Notes: generated from the sequence alone by a model not told the origin. A stretch of DNA of 64,000 nucleotides from JBBBNV01 sp037137075 (GCF_037137075.1 NZ_JBBBNV010000001.1:558001-622000); one strand, 5' to 3'; positions 40,214-49,047 are shown, counted from the first letter of the stretch. Numbers and translations are program-made.

Positions 40214-41836
40214 TCAATTGCTTTTTCGCGGCTGGCGGGTGCTGTCGTAGGCTTTGGTAATGCTCGGCCGTTCAATGTCCCATTGGACCGGCTTGCGGAT
40301 AATAAGCGATATCAAGCCTTTCAAGTGGAATGGAATGAATGGCCACAAAAACGGAGAGTTGTAAGAGCGCTGCAGAGCAAGCATGATTACCCACAGCGTA
40401 GCGCCGATGATAAGGCCCGGCACCTTGAATGCGGCGGCAAGGACAAGCAGCGCCAGCCGTACGATGCGGTTGGCCAGACCCAGCTCATAGCTCGGCGTCG
40501 CAAACATTCCGATCGAGGCTACGGCCATATACAGAATGACCTCATTGACGAACAAGCCCGTTTTAACTGCAATATCCCCAATCAGAATCGCCGCGACCAG
40601 CCCCATCGCCACCGCTATCGGCTGCGGCGTATGAACAGCAGCCATCCGCATCATGTCCACGCCGATTTCCACAATGACAAATTGCAGCAGGAGCGGAAGC
40701 TTCCCTTCCTCCTGCGGGCCGAGAAACTCCAGTCCGGCGGGCTTTAACTCCGGATTCATCACCATGAGAAACCAGAGCGGCAGCAGAAAAAGCGACGCCC
40801 AAATCCCGATATACCTCACCCAGCGCAGGTAGGTACCGATAAATGGAGTATGACGATACTCCTCCGCATGCTGGCAGTGATGGAAAAAGGTCGCCGGCAA
40901 AATAATGGCCGTCGGCGATGTATCGACCATCAAAACCACGTGACCCTCCAGCATATGCGCAGCTACGACATCCGGTCGCTCCGAGTAGCGCACGAGCGGG
41001 TACGGATTCCAATTTTTCCCCAAAATAATTTCTTCCAGCTGCTTGTCAGCAAGGGGGATTCCGTCTATCGTTACGCCCTTGACCTTGTCTCTTACCGACT
41101 CCACCAGATCCATATCGGCGATGTCGTTCACATAGGCGATGCATACATTTGTTTTGCTCCGCTTACCGACCTCGACCAGCTCGAATTTCATCCGGGGGTC
41201 CTTCAGTCTGCGGCGTATGAGCATAATATTGGTCAGCAGTGTCTCCACGAACCCGTCCTTGGCGCCGCGTACGACCCGCTCCGTATCCGGCTCGGTGATC
41301 GAACGAATCGGATACGTGCGAACATCCAGCGTGATTGCCGTATCCTCGTTCTCTACGAATAGCGCGGCATTGCCGACAAGCACCCGGGATATTACGTCAT
41401 TCATAGACGAAGCCTTGGATACCTGAATATGGGGAATATATTGTTCTATCATCGTTTGCACCGGTTGATGCCTCAGCGCCCCGTCAGCCAAATAACTGAG
41501 CCTCATAATAATGTCAGTCAGGATGTCGTCCTTCACCATACCGTTAACATAGACAAATGCGCTCGGCTTTCCTGCGAACACCATCTCGTGCTTTACGATA
41601 TCGAAGCTGGTGCCAAGACCGATTTGCTCTTCCAGCACCCGCTTCAGCTCGGGAAGCGTCTTCGGGATCGCCTGCTGCTCCTTGTAGCGCTTCTCCTCCG
41701 GGCTCAGCGTCTGATCGGTCGCGCTGTCAGCCTTCTCCTTCTCCCCGGCCTGTCCGGCCTGTCCGGCCAAAACGCCATCCGGCGGCATTTCACCGTCAGG
41801 CGGATGATTATGATGAAAACCGTCTGTTGTACTCAT
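40214..41836 (-). CDS. spoVAF: Stage V sporulation protein AF (GerA-like)
   Basis: SpoVAF is an inner spore-membrane protein related to the A subunit of germinant receptors; it is made in the forespore and affects germination. The 540 residues comprise a charged N-terminus with a small repeat (GQAGQAGE), the GerA soluble domain (about 55-310, with AALFVENEDTAI, RVVRGAKDGFVETLLTN and LVRYSERPDVVAAHMLEG) and about five membrane helices (from 345). I chose ATG 41836, preceded by GAGAGGTG; GTG 41845 overlaps this site. It follows spoVAB directly, with spoVAC, AD and AE absent here. Confidence 0.92.
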   Translation of the reverse strand: MSTTDGFHHNHPPDGEMPPDGVLAGQAGQAGEKEKADSATDQTLSPEEKRYKEQQAIPKTLPELKRVLEEQIGLGTSFDIVKHEMVFAGKPSAFVYVNGMVKDDILTDIIMRLSYLADGALRHQPVQTMIEQYIPHIQVSKASSMNDVISRVLVGNAALFVENEDTAITLDVRTYPIRSITEPDTERVVRGAKDGFVETLLTNIMLIRRRLKDPRMKFELVEVGKRSKTNVCIAYVNDIADMDLVESVRDKVKGVTIDGIPLADKQLEEIILGKNWNPYPLVRYSERPDVVAAHMLEGHVVLMVDTSPTAIILPATFFHHCQHAEEYRHTPFIGTYLRWVRYIGIWASLFLLPLWFLMVMNPELKPAGLEFLGPQEEGKLPLLLQFVIVEIGVDMMRMAAVHTPQPIAVAMGLVAAILIGDIAVKTGLFVNEVILYMAVASIGMFATPSYELGLANRIVRLALLVLAAAFKVPGLIIGATLWVIMLALQRSYNSPFLWPFIPFHLKGLISLIIRKPVQWDIERPSITKAYDSTRQPRKSN

Positions 41837-41864
41837 GCCGTTCACCTCTCAAGGTCTAGTTTCA

Positions 41865-42296
41865 TTACAGCTCGCCAAACACATACCATTCAAACAACGA
41901 CCCGACAACCTTACCGAGCGCCATCGCCATCAGCAGCCAGCCAATCCAGCCGCCCAAATGCAGCCTTTTGGCCATAATCGGCAGCACATTGAGCACCTCG
42001 GTCAGCGCTCCGGCGAGCATACCGGTAAACATTCCGGTGAGCAATCCGAAAAAGCATGTCACCAGCACCGGCAGACGCCACTTCCAATCCAGGAAATCAG
42101 CTGCTGTCCAGTACAAGGTGCCGACAATAATAGCACTTTCAAACCAGGAAACCTGCTTGAAGCCCTTCGTCATTTGGGCCAGTCTCGGGATGATATCCAG
42201 CACCACGAGAAAAGCAACCAGACCGCCGCCGACAGCAACGCCTCCCGCGATGCCGATGAACGCCAAGACCGCGTTTTGCAGCAAAGCCGTCATCAT
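41865..42296 (-). CDS. spoVAB: Stage V sporulation protein AB
   Basis: The 143-residue protein is multi-pass and matches SpoVAB: VAFLVVLDIIPRLAQMTK near residue 27 and GMLAGALTEVLNVLPIMAKR near 92. SpoVA proteins are needed for moving calcium dipicolinate into the spore and out during germination; the exact role of AB is not settled. The start overlaps the spoVAA stop (ATGA), so coupling is likely. Confidence 0.93.
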   Translation of the reverse strand: MMTALLQNAVLAFIGIAGGVAVGGGLVAFLVVLDIIPRLAQMTKGFKQVSWFESAIIVGTLYWTAADFLDWKWRLPVLVTCFFGLLTGMFTGMLAGALTEVLNVLPIMAKRLHLGGWIGWLLMAMALGKVVGSLFEWYVFGEL

Positions 42297-42937
42297 GACG
42301 GCTTCTCGCCTTCCTGGGCGGACGGATTAGACTTCTCGTACTCGCAGGTGACCACATAGTGGTTCAAATTTTCCTGGTACATGAACATCTCCACCTCCAG
42401 CGGGCTCGGTTCTTCGCTGATTTTCTTCTGAAACAGCTGGTTAAAGAAAATCACCATGCCTCCCCCAAGCCCAATGGAGTAAGGAATTTGCAGCCAGAGC
42501 AAATGCTTGGGCTCCTGACCGGTTACAAGCTCATGAAGCCGGACATGAACCTCTCTCATGCTCACATCCGCATGGAAATTCATAATTGCCAGACCGCTGC
42601 CGACAAACAGCAGCAGCCAGACCAATACCATAAGCGGCATATTGGGCTTGGCTGGCGTGGTTTTAATTTCAATCAGGGTATGCGGCTCACCATAATGCTC
42701 AATTTGCAGCTCCGGAAAGCGGCGCTTCACCTGCTCCACGATTCGCATCATATCAATGAGAATCATCGGACCGTCCTGTTCCTTGGGCTCATAAATAAAC
42801 AGCGACGACAAGGCCGGCTCCAGCTCCGGATCGACAATCAGCTGGGCTATCCGGCCAAGCAGCACCGGCTTGCCCTGCTCCAGCAGCACCCGGCGGCGAA
42901 GCCGCAAATACAGGACAGGGGGAAAACGGGACGTCAT
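42293..42937 (-). CDS. spoVAA: Stage V sporulation protein AA
   Basis: The 214-residue protein has a soluble N-terminal part (PPVLYLRLRRRVLLEQGKPV, LIVDPELEP) and two membrane helices (about 108-127 MVLVWLLLFVGSGLAIMNF, and 155-175), as SpoVAA should. I chose ATG 42937, preceded by AAGGGAG and AGAGGG; GTG 42946 is too near that site. It is the first gene of the spoVA unit and has a sigma-G-like promoter inside the end of the ger operon. Confidence 0.92.
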   Translation of the reverse strand: MTSRFPPVLYLRLRRRVLLEQGKPVLLGRIAQLIVDPELEPALSSLFIYEPKEQDGPMILIDMMRIVEQVKRRFPELQIEHYGEPHTLIEIKTTPAKPNMPLMVLVWLLLFVGSGLAIMNFHADVSMREVHVRLHELVTGQEPKHLLWLQIPYSIGLGGGMVIFFNQLFQKKISEEPSPLEVEMFMYQENLNHYVVTCEYEKSNPSAQEGEKPS

Positions 42938-42970
42938 CCCTCTCACTCCCTTCCGTGAAGTTGGTTATGT

Positions 42971-44275
42971 TTAGTATGGATGGATTGATTTTTTAAATTC
43001 CCGGAACGAAAAGAAAAGCAGCAATACAAAGCACAATCCGTACAAGCACGCGCAGATGCTGCCATAATACCCGCGCGACTGCCCGATAAAGCTTGGAATC
43101 GCTATTGCCGCAGCACAGCCCAGCAGCGCAAGCCACGTCAGCTTGCCGCCCTTCAGGCCTTCCTGACGGCCCGCTGCGCTAGGTTTATTTTTGCGAAAAA
43201 ACAGAACAACAAACAGAACGCCCAAATAAATAATCTGAATCGTAAAGGTGATCGGGACCAGCCCGAAATCAATGAACATGATGACCTGACTGACATTTTT
43301 AAACGAAAGCAGCGTAACGATCGTCACCAGTCCACCGGTCAGCACGTTAAACATTTTGTAGCTTTTATCCTTCGTAAACGAACCGAGGCCCACCAGAATC
43401 GAGAGATACAAAATCGTATATTTTAAAAACAAATTCGGCAGCCACAAGGACATAATGAACAAATCGACACGGTCCAGAAAGTCCGTAATATGAATTTGCT
43501 GCACCAGTATCCAGCCGAGGTAAATAATTTTGGAGGCTGTATTTTCTCCAATCGTAGCCACAACAAGCAGCGTCCAAATGGTCAAGATGAAGCTGGACAC
43601 GACAATTCCGCATTTCATTGAGACATATAGCCCCTTTGGCTGCTTCACATTATTCAGGAAAGCGCCGAAAGCAATGATGTCCCCGAACGCGCCCGCTCCG
43701 AGCACGCCGCCCTTCAGGGGCAGCATGGCCCCATGAGAAAAAACCGGCTTGATGTTGCTCAGCTCGATCTCATTGGACAGCATCCAGGGGATAAACAAAA
43801 ACAAAATAAAAAAAACAGGGAAAAACAGCGCACCCGTTCTGGCCAGCTCCTCAATGGACCCGTTGCCGAAAAAAATGAGCAGTCCCACCGTCAGCAGCAA
43901 AATAAATTCGACGGGCGTGCGCAGCAGGATGGAGGAGTTAAAGTAATCCGCATACATCCGCAGGTTTACAACCAGGTCGTAGAAGAGATACACAATCAGG
44001 AGCAGATTCAGGAATCCCCCCAGCCATTTGCCGCAAGCCTGCTTCGCGATTTCGAAAATATTTTCCCCCGGCATCCGCCGCATCAGCGTATACAGCGCAA
44101 AAGTAATCAAAAAGCCGTAAGGCACCGGCAAAAAAAAGGCCAGCCACGCATCCTGACGGGAGATCTCGGTTAAGGCCATCGGAATGCTAAGCATATTCGA
44201 AATCGAGAGCAGAGAACAGACCAGGATCATGATATGGTAGTTCCCGATATAGATGTTTTTATGCTGCATCCTCAT
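42971..44275 (-). CDS. Germinant receptor B subunit (GerAB-type permease)
   Basis: GerAB-type proteins are spore inner-membrane members of the APC transporter superfamily and bind or sense the germinant. The 434-residue protein has ten or more membrane helices. Family marks are the opening IGNYHIMILV, PYGFLITFALYTLM, and the LRTPVEF segment. A C-terminal extension with two more helices and a basic loop (RKNKPSAAGRQEGLKGGK) makes it longer than the usual 360-370 residues. It begins at ATG 44275 right after the TAG of the small D-type gene; a second ATG at 44269 is possible. Confidence 0.9.
   Translation of the reverse strand: MRMQHKNIYIGNYHIMILVCSLLSISNMLSIPMALTEISRQDAWLAFFLPVPYGFLITFALYTLMRRMPGENIFEIAKQACGKWLGGFLNLLLIVYLFYDLVVNLRMYADYFNSSILLRTPVEFILLLTVGLLIFFGNGSIEELARTGALFFPVFFILFLFIPWMLSNEIELSNIKPVFSHGAMLPLKGGVLGAGAFGDIIAFGAFLNNVKQPKGLYVSMKCGIVVSSFILTIWTLLVVATIGENTASKIIYLGWILVQQIHITDFLDRVDLFIMSLWLPNLFLKYTILYLSILVGLGSFTKDKSYKMFNVLTGGLVTIVTLLSFKNVSQVIMFIDFGLVPITFTIQIIYLGVLFVVLFFRKNKPSAAGRQEGLKGGKLTWLALLGCAAAIAIPSFIGQSRGYYGSICACLYGLCFVLLLFFSFREFKKSIHPY
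42972..43000 (-). promoter_or_regulatory. Predicted sigma-G promoter for spoVAA
   Basis: A perfect CATACTA (42972-42978) matching CATNHTA lies 17 bases after GAATT (42996-43000) on the minus strand. The -10 overlaps the stop codon of the gerAB-type gene. The -35 has one mismatch. Confidence 0.5.
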
Positions 44276-44500
44276 CTACCCCTTCAGTATCCCGTTCATT
44301 AAGGGAACCAGTTGATTGACAACCCAGTCGGTGGGAAAGGTCAATGCTTGCTTATAGGCATACATCATGTAAAGGGTGACGTTAGCGAGCGCCAGAACAA
44401 TAAACAGCACCTTGCTGCTGGGGATTTTCAGGGTCCGCCAATACACACCGACCGTACTGAACAAAATGACAAAAAAAACGATGATAAAGCTGGTTCTCAT
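44276..44500 (-). CDS. Small two-helix germination protein (GerD-subunit type)
   Basis: A 74-residue frame from ATG 44500, with AGGAG 10 bases upstream, lies between the C and B subunit genes. It has two membrane helices (about 4-21, SFIIVFFVILFSTVGVYW; and 30-48, VLFIVLALANVTLYMMYAY) and a short C-terminal tail. Small two-helix D subunits of about 75 residues are known beside GerA-type operons in Bacillus and alter receptor function. This gene fits that description by size, topology and place. Its start overlaps the end of the C-subunit gene (ATGA-type) and its stop abuts the B-subunit start. Confidence 0.75.
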   Translation of the reverse strand: MRTSFIIVFFVILFSTVGVYWRTLKIPSSKVLFIVLALANVTLYMMYAYKQALTFPTDWVVNQLVPLMNGILKG

Positions 44501-45672
44501 ACGCCTTTTTCTCCTGCGGTCAAATTTTCCCGGGTCATGCCGACACGGTATACGTTCACATCGACAGCCACCTGAATAGCGCAATTACTATAGAGTTCAT
44601 CCCACCGCTGCTTCCACCCGCCCATCCACTGCTGTGGATACGTTATGGCTAACGTCTGGCCCAGGCCGATGACATCGCTTTTTTTCGATTTTAGCAGGTC
44701 CAGGGTTTGCTCCAGATTCGCGGTCATCTTTTGCGCCAGAGCATCCTCCACCTCGGTGATGCTGTCAAATGTATTCCCATTACTTATATCCTCATAAATG
44801 TTTCCTTCCGCATGTACCTTCACTTCAAACCGGATGCGGTCCCCTTCCATGACGGGCTTGATTTGCGATGTCGCATGACTGATGTCGATTGAGAAAACCC
44901 CCTGCTCCGTGGCGCACGTTTCCGTATAGCTCTTGAAAGGGCTCCTCAGCAGTCGCACACTAAGCGCCTGCTCGTTCTGCAGTAAGCCAACTTGAACCCC
45001 GTTCTTGGTTATAGCGAAGCCTGTAGCCCGAATCTCTTCGGATTTGTCCTTCTCCGTCTTTAGCTTGATGATTTCCAGATACGGGAATAAAATATCCTTC
45101 CCTACCTGATTGATTTCCGAAACCACGTCCTTAACAGATGCTTTCAGGGTCGACTCCGAAATGAGCAGCTCCCTGATCTGCTCCGTCGCAAACCGTTCCA
45201 GCTTAATATCCGCACTTAAAAAATCGTGCGCCTTTCCTTTGGTGACCGCCATCAACGTCGTCAGCCGGTTCTCCGGAATGCGGGTCACGCTATCCATCAG
45301 CGGCTCAATGCCTTCCTTCACCACCTCTTCACTCAGCAGCATGACACGGCGGTGAGCAAAAAAAAGATTGCGTGACAGTCCCAGCTGCAGCTTCATGATT
45401 GCTTCACGCGGTGTTTTGGCCACCTCGGACTTCACGGTGTAGGGGTTTTTCCCTCCGCTCCCGCCTCCCCCGCCCGAAGTGCCGCCCATGTTCCCCGGCA
45501 AGGGGATCAAAATACTGACCCGGTACCCGTCTTCCTCCTTGTCAATGGCCGTACCGAGCACAAAGGCCACGTCATTGATTTCCCGGCGGTCCCAGCAGCC
45601 GGTAAGCAGCAGGCCGATCAGCAGCACCAAGACAGCTTGTTTAATCCGAATTGGAATTATTCCGGGTTCCAT
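44497..45672 (-). CDS. Germinant receptor C subunit (GerAC-type lipoprotein)
   Basis: The C subunit is a lipoprotein on the outer face of the spore inner membrane. The 391-residue product has a signal peptide with lipobox LLTGC followed by WDRREIND, the diagnostic GerAC start. The domain continues with FFAHRRVMLLSE and VTRIPENRLTTLMAVT, and ends in an IQVAVDVNV strand. A glycine-rich loop (GGTSGGGGGSGGK, about residues 63-75) is inserted early. I prefer ATG 45672 with GGAG upstream; ATG 45690 and 45684 are also in frame. It overlaps the A-subunit gene by 32 bases. Confidence 0.88.
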   Translation of the reverse strand: MEPGIIPIRIKQAVLVLLIGLLLTGCWDRREINDVAFVLGTAIDKEEDGYRVSILIPLPGNMGGTSGGGGGSGGKNPYTVKSEVAKTPREAIMKLQLGLSRNLFFAHRRVMLLSEEVVKEGIEPLMDSVTRIPENRLTTLMAVTKGKAHDFLSADIKLERFATEQIRELLISESTLKASVKDVVSEINQVGKDILFPYLEIIKLKTEKDKSEEIRATGFAITKNGVQVGLLQNEQALSVRLLRSPFKSYTETCATEQGVFSIDISHATSQIKPVMEGDRIRFEVKVHAEGNIYEDISNGNTFDSITEVEDALAQKMTANLEQTLDLLKSKKSDVIGLGQTLAITYPQQWMGGWKQRWDELYSNCAIQVAVDVNVYRVGMTRENLTAGEKGV

Positions 45673-47245
45673 TCTCGGCAGCATCTCCATTCTGACCCAA
45701 TTTCTCTGTTTGCTGTCCCAGCCTATCGGCATCAGCAGCGTCCATAAAAGCCGGCCTGGTTTTCATTTGCCACCAGGGAGCGCGAATAGCAACATCCTTG
45801 AAGTCTGTCACGGACAGCGGAGCGACAGGAGACAAGTACGAAACACCGAATGAACGAAGCCGGGCCATATGGCCGATAATGAGCATGACCCCGATGACAA
45901 TGCCGAGCAGCCCGACCAAGGAGGCGGCCAGCATCAGCGGAAAGCGCAGCAGACGGACCGAAATGGCGGCGTTGTAGCGCGGCAGGGTAAAGGACGCTAT
46001 CCCTGTAATGGAGACGACAATGACCATGGCCGCCGATACGATGCCGGCTTGAACCGCCGCCTGCCCTACTACCAGCGCGCCCAATATACTGACCGCTTGC
46101 CCGACTGTCTTCGGCAGCCGAATGCCTGCCTCGCGAAGCGCCTCAAACGCAAGCTCCATAATCATCGCTTCTACCACGGCCGGAAAGGGTATCGGCTCCC
46201 GGGAAGCGGCAATGCTCAGGAGCAGGTTCGTCGGAATCATTTCCTGATGATAGGTGGATAAAGCGATATAAATCGCCGGTGTAAGCAGGGCCAGAAACAG
46301 GCAGAGCAGACGCAGAAATCTCAGAAACGTACCGAGATAAAATCGTTCGTAATAATCCTCACTGGCCTGAAGCCACTGCCAGAACACAATTGGAGCCAGC
46401 ATGACAAACGGGGTTCCGTCTACCAGGATGGCGACCCGGCCTTCCAGCAGGGAAGCGGCAACCGTGTCGGGACGCTCCGTAATCTGCAGCTGCGGAAATG
46501 GCGAATAACCGTTGTCCTGGATGAGTTCTTCTATATAACCGCTCTCCAGGACACCGTCGATTTTAATTTGTTCAATGCGGGCAACGACCTCGTCAATGAG
46601 CTTCGGATCAGCCAGCCCCTGTATATACGTAACAACTAAACTCGTATTCGTCTCCCGGCCGACAATGAGCGGCTTCATTTTCAAACGCGGAGATTTAATT
46701 TTTTGACGGATGAGCGCCGTGTTGGTCCGCAAATGCTCCGTGAAGCCTTCACGCGGCCCGCGGATGACCGATTCGGTTTCCGGCTCCGAAACTCCGCGGT
46801 GCTCCGCTCCCCTTAGACCAAGTGATGCCGCCACCCGGTTGCCCTCTACAAGAAGCCCCGTATCTCCCGACAGCACATTCATAAACAAATCGCCGAAATT
46901 GTCCAGTGTCGCCATTTGTGTGACGGGCAGCGTATTTTTTTGGAGCTGTTCAATAAAATGCTCTCCGCCCTCTAGAATCATTAGCGCTTTCATCGCCATA
47001 TCCACAGCGTCCGTTTTGGCAATACCGTCAATGTAAAACATGATTGCCGCCGGACCATCTTCAATGTGAAATTCCCGCAGCACCATATCAGAGCAATCCT
47101 TATAAATAGCCATTAACAGCCGCCTGTTCTCTTCCAGTGAAGAAGAAATCGGCGTGGATTTGTAGTCTTCAATGACCAGACGGTCAAACAAGCTGTTCCG
47201 GTCCTGCTTGCGCTCCGGATCTCTCTTCCTGTTCCTGGAATCCAT
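45641..47245 (-). CDS. Germinant receptor A subunit (GerAA-type)
   Basis: The 534-residue protein has a hydrophilic domain (about 1-290) with GLLVEGNRVAASLGLRG, SVIRGPREGFTEHLRTNTAL and the conserved ITERPDTVAASLLEGRVAILVDG (about 270-292), then about five membrane helices and a polar tail ending NGTRNNSNSD. These are the marks of GerAA/GerKA-type subunits. ATG 47245 is chosen because GGTGAG precedes it; GTG 47254 overlaps that site. It is first in a four-gene receptor operon (A-C-D-B) placed directly behind sigF. Confidence 0.92.
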   Translation of the reverse strand: MDSRNRKRDPERKQDRNSLFDRLVIEDYKSTPISSSLEENRRLLMAIYKDCSDMVLREFHIEDGPAAIMFYIDGIAKTDAVDMAMKALMILEGGEHFIEQLQKNTLPVTQMATLDNFGDLFMNVLSGDTGLLVEGNRVAASLGLRGAEHRGVSEPETESVIRGPREGFTEHLRTNTALIRQKIKSPRLKMKPLIVGRETNTSLVVTYIQGLADPKLIDEVVARIEQIKIDGVLESGYIEELIQDNGYSPFPQLQITERPDTVAASLLEGRVAILVDGTPFVMLAPIVFWQWLQASEDYYERFYLGTFLRFLRLLCLFLALLTPAIYIALSTYHQEMIPTNLLLSIAASREPIPFPAVVEAMIMELAFEALREAGIRLPKTVGQAVSILGALVVGQAAVQAGIVSAAMVIVVSITGIASFTLPRYNAAISVRLLRFPLMLAASLVGLLGIVIGVMLIIGHMARLRSFGVSYLSPVAPLSVTDFKDVAIRAPWWQMKTRPAFMDAADADRLGQQTEKLGQNGDAAENGTRNNSNSD

Positions 47246-47274
47246 GCTTCTCACCGCCCTGCAGCTGATGGCTA

Positions 47275-47303
47275 TAGAATTACCAGATCAGCCATAAATA
47301 TGC
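47275..47303 (-). promoter_or_regulatory. Predicted sigma-G promoter of the ger operon
   Basis: GCATA (47299-47303) and AATTCTA (47275-47281) on the minus strand are 17 bases apart; one mismatch to GHATR / CATNHTA. It lies 29 bases before the A-subunit start and after the sigF terminator. Confidence 0.65.
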
Positions 47304-47383
47304 GCGGACGGCGAGGTGGAGCGGGCGTGCCCTGCTTGCGCCGAAGGCCATCGTTCCACTTCCTTCACTAGCTGGGCGTACGC

Positions 47384-47418
47384 AAAAAAAGACCAGATGC
47401 TCATTGAGCGATCTGGTC
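47384..47418 (-). terminator. Terminator overlapping the sigF stop codon
   Basis: GACCAGAT.GCTC and GAGC.ATCTGGTC form a 12-bp stem; the sigF stop (TGA) lies in the loop. Seven T follow on the minus strand. Confidence 0.92.
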
Positions 47419-48156
47419 CTTGATCGATTGCAAAATTTTCTTTTCCAGCCGGGACACCTGCACCTGGGAAATCCCCAGCCGACCGGCCACCTCCGACTGT
47501 GTCTGGTCCCGATAATACCGCAGATAAACAATCAGCCGTTCCCGCTCGGATAGAGCGCTAATCGCCTCGTTTAAGGCGAGCTTATCAAACCAGCGGTCCT
47601 GCGATTCATCCGCGATCTGATCCATCAGTGTAATCGGGTCTCCTTCATTCTCGAAAACCGTTTCGTGTATCGAGGTGGGAGGCTTGTTTGCTTCCTGAGC
47701 AAAGACGACCTCCTCCGGGGTCAGACCCAGCTCCTCCGCCACTTCCTTAATGGTCGGCAAACGGCCGATGCGCTTGGACAGCTCGTCCTTCGTCTTCCTG
47801 ACTTTATTCGCTAGCTCCTTGAGTGAACGACTGACCTTGACCGTACCGTCATCACGTAAAAAACGCTGAATCTCGCCGATGATCATCGGCACCGCATACG
47901 TGGAAAACTTTACATCATAGGATAAATCAAATTTATCCACCGATTTGAGCAGCCCAATGCAGCCAATTTGGAATAAATCCTCCGGCTCATAGCCTCTACC
48001 CAAAAAACGCTGCACGACAGACCATACGAGACGGATATTGCAGTGTACCAAGGTTTCTCTGGCCACTGTGTCTCCGGCTTGGCTCATCGCGATTAAACGT
48101 TTCACTTCCTGGTCGTCAAGATAGTTGTGAGAGGCATGCTTCAAGTCCACGTCCAT
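47401..48156 (-). CDS. sigF: RNA polymerase sigma factor SigF
   Basis: Sigma-F is the first forespore-specific sigma factor. The 251-residue protein has region 2 (YEPEDLFQIGCIGLLKSVDKFD, FSTYAVPMIIGEIQRFLRDD), region 3 (RIGRLPTIKEVAEELG) and region 4 (LSERERLIVYLRYYRDQTQSEVAGRLGISQVQVSRLEKK, read in parts). It is held inactive by SpoIIAB until SpoIIAA frees it. Gene order spoIIAA-spoIIAB-sigF is conserved. Confidence 0.97.
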   Translation of the reverse strand: MDVDLKHASHNYLDDQEVKRLIAMSQAGDTVARETLVHCNIRLVWSVVQRFLGRGYEPEDLFQIGCIGLLKSVDKFDLSYDVKFSTYAVPMIIGEIQRFLRDDGTVKVSRSLKELANKVRKTKDELSKRIGRLPTIKEVAEELGLTPEEVVFAQEANKPPTSIHETVFENEGDPITLMDQIADESQDRWFDKLALNEAISALSERERLIVYLRYYRDQTQSEVAGRLGISQVQVSRLEKKILQSIKDQIAQ

Positions 48157-48167
48157 AGCTCCAACCC

Positions 48168-48611
48168 CTAGTTCACTAGCGCTTTTTTAGATTCGATTCG
48201 CTTCACCATTCTCACTGTTGTGCCTTGTCCGGGTGCGGTTACGATTTCCAGCTCATCCATGAAGTTTTCCATAATGGTAAAGCCCATTCCCGACCGCTCC
48301 AGCTCAGGCTTGGATGTGAACAGCGGCTGGCGGGCTTCCTCCACATCTTCAATCCCGCTCCCGAAGTCCTCAATGGACAAGAGAATGACATCCCCCTCGA
48401 TCCGGGCCTCGATCCGGATAATCCCGTCCTCGCGGTTGTTATACCCGTGAATAATCGCATTGGTCACCGCTTCGGAGACAACCGTTTTCAGATCGGTCAG
48501 CTCATCCAGCGTCGGGTCCAGCTGAGAGATAAAAGCAGCGACGGCAACACGAGCAAACGACTCATTTTCCGACTTGCTGGCAAATTGCAGGCTCATATGG
48601 TTGGTATACAT
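48168..48611 (-). CDS. spoIIAB: Anti-sigma-F factor and kinase SpoIIAB
   Basis: SpoIIAB binds sigma-F and phosphorylates SpoIIAA. The 147-residue protein is a GHKL-type kinase with N box EAVTNAIIHGYNN, G1 EDFGSGIEDV and G2 ERSGMGFTIM. Start ATG 48611 shares one base with the spoIIAA stop (TAATG), which couples their synthesis; GGAGG lies 12 bases upstream. Confidence 0.97.
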   Translation of the reverse strand: MYTNHMSLQFASKSENESFARVAVAAFISQLDPTLDELTDLKTVVSEAVTNAIIHGYNNREDGIIRIEARIEGDVILLSIEDFGSGIEDVEEARQPLFTSKPELERSGMGFTIMENFMDELEIVTAPGQGTTVRMVKRIESKKALVN

Positions 48612-48970
48612 TATGATACGACCTCCAGACTGGACAAGGCCTCATGCTCATTGTCCTGGAAGTGAAGTATCTTAAAGAGCCCGGACATTTCAAACAAACG
48701 GTACACTGCGGGACTGACATCACAGACAACCATTTTGCCGCCCCGGCTTGTGATTTGCTTGTAACGGCCCAGCACAACGCCAATCCCGGAGCTGTCCATG
48801 AAGGTCAGCTCCTTCATGCTAAGTACAATGTGAGTCACATTCCCTTTTAGAATCTCCCGCTCCAGCTGTGCTTTGACGGTATCGGCCGTATGATGGTCAA
48901 GCTCTCCCTTTAAGCGGACAATCAGGGTTTTACGGTGATGCTCCATCTCGATCTGCAAACTCATGAACAT
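48611..48970 (-). CDS. spoIIAA: Anti-anti-sigma factor SpoIIAA
   Basis: Unphosphorylated SpoIIAA releases sigma-F from SpoIIAB. The 119-residue STAS-domain protein has the phosphorylation site FMDSSGIGVVLGRYK (Ser58 in B. subtilis) and the RLKGELDHHTAD strand. ATG 48970 has AAAGGAG 5 bases upstream; an in-frame GTG at 48976 lies too close to it. A sigma-H-like promoter lies about 80 bases upstream. Confidence 0.96.
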   Translation of the reverse strand: MFMSLQIEMEHHRKTLIVRLKGELDHHTADTVKAQLEREILKGNVTHIVLSMKELTFMDSSGIGVVLGRYKQITSRGGKMVVCDVSPAVYRLFEMSGLFKILHFQDNEHEALSSLEVVS

Positions 48971-49047
48971 GCTCACTCCTTTGGGCCGGGCTTTGGCGAA
49001 GCCAAGCCGATTCAGTGCAGAATCAGAATGTGATTCGCATGTTCAAT

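Noticed and set aside
40036..40275. 79-codon cysteine-containing minus frame after spoVAF
   Set aside because: Overlaps the spoVAF end, lacks a ribosome site, and its cysteines come from a GC-rich hairpin region.
41741..41775. Tandem 9-base repeat (GGCCTGTCC) in spoVAF as a phase-variable tract
   Set aside because: Only two copies plus a partial, in frame (GQAGQAG) and therefore neutral to reading frame.
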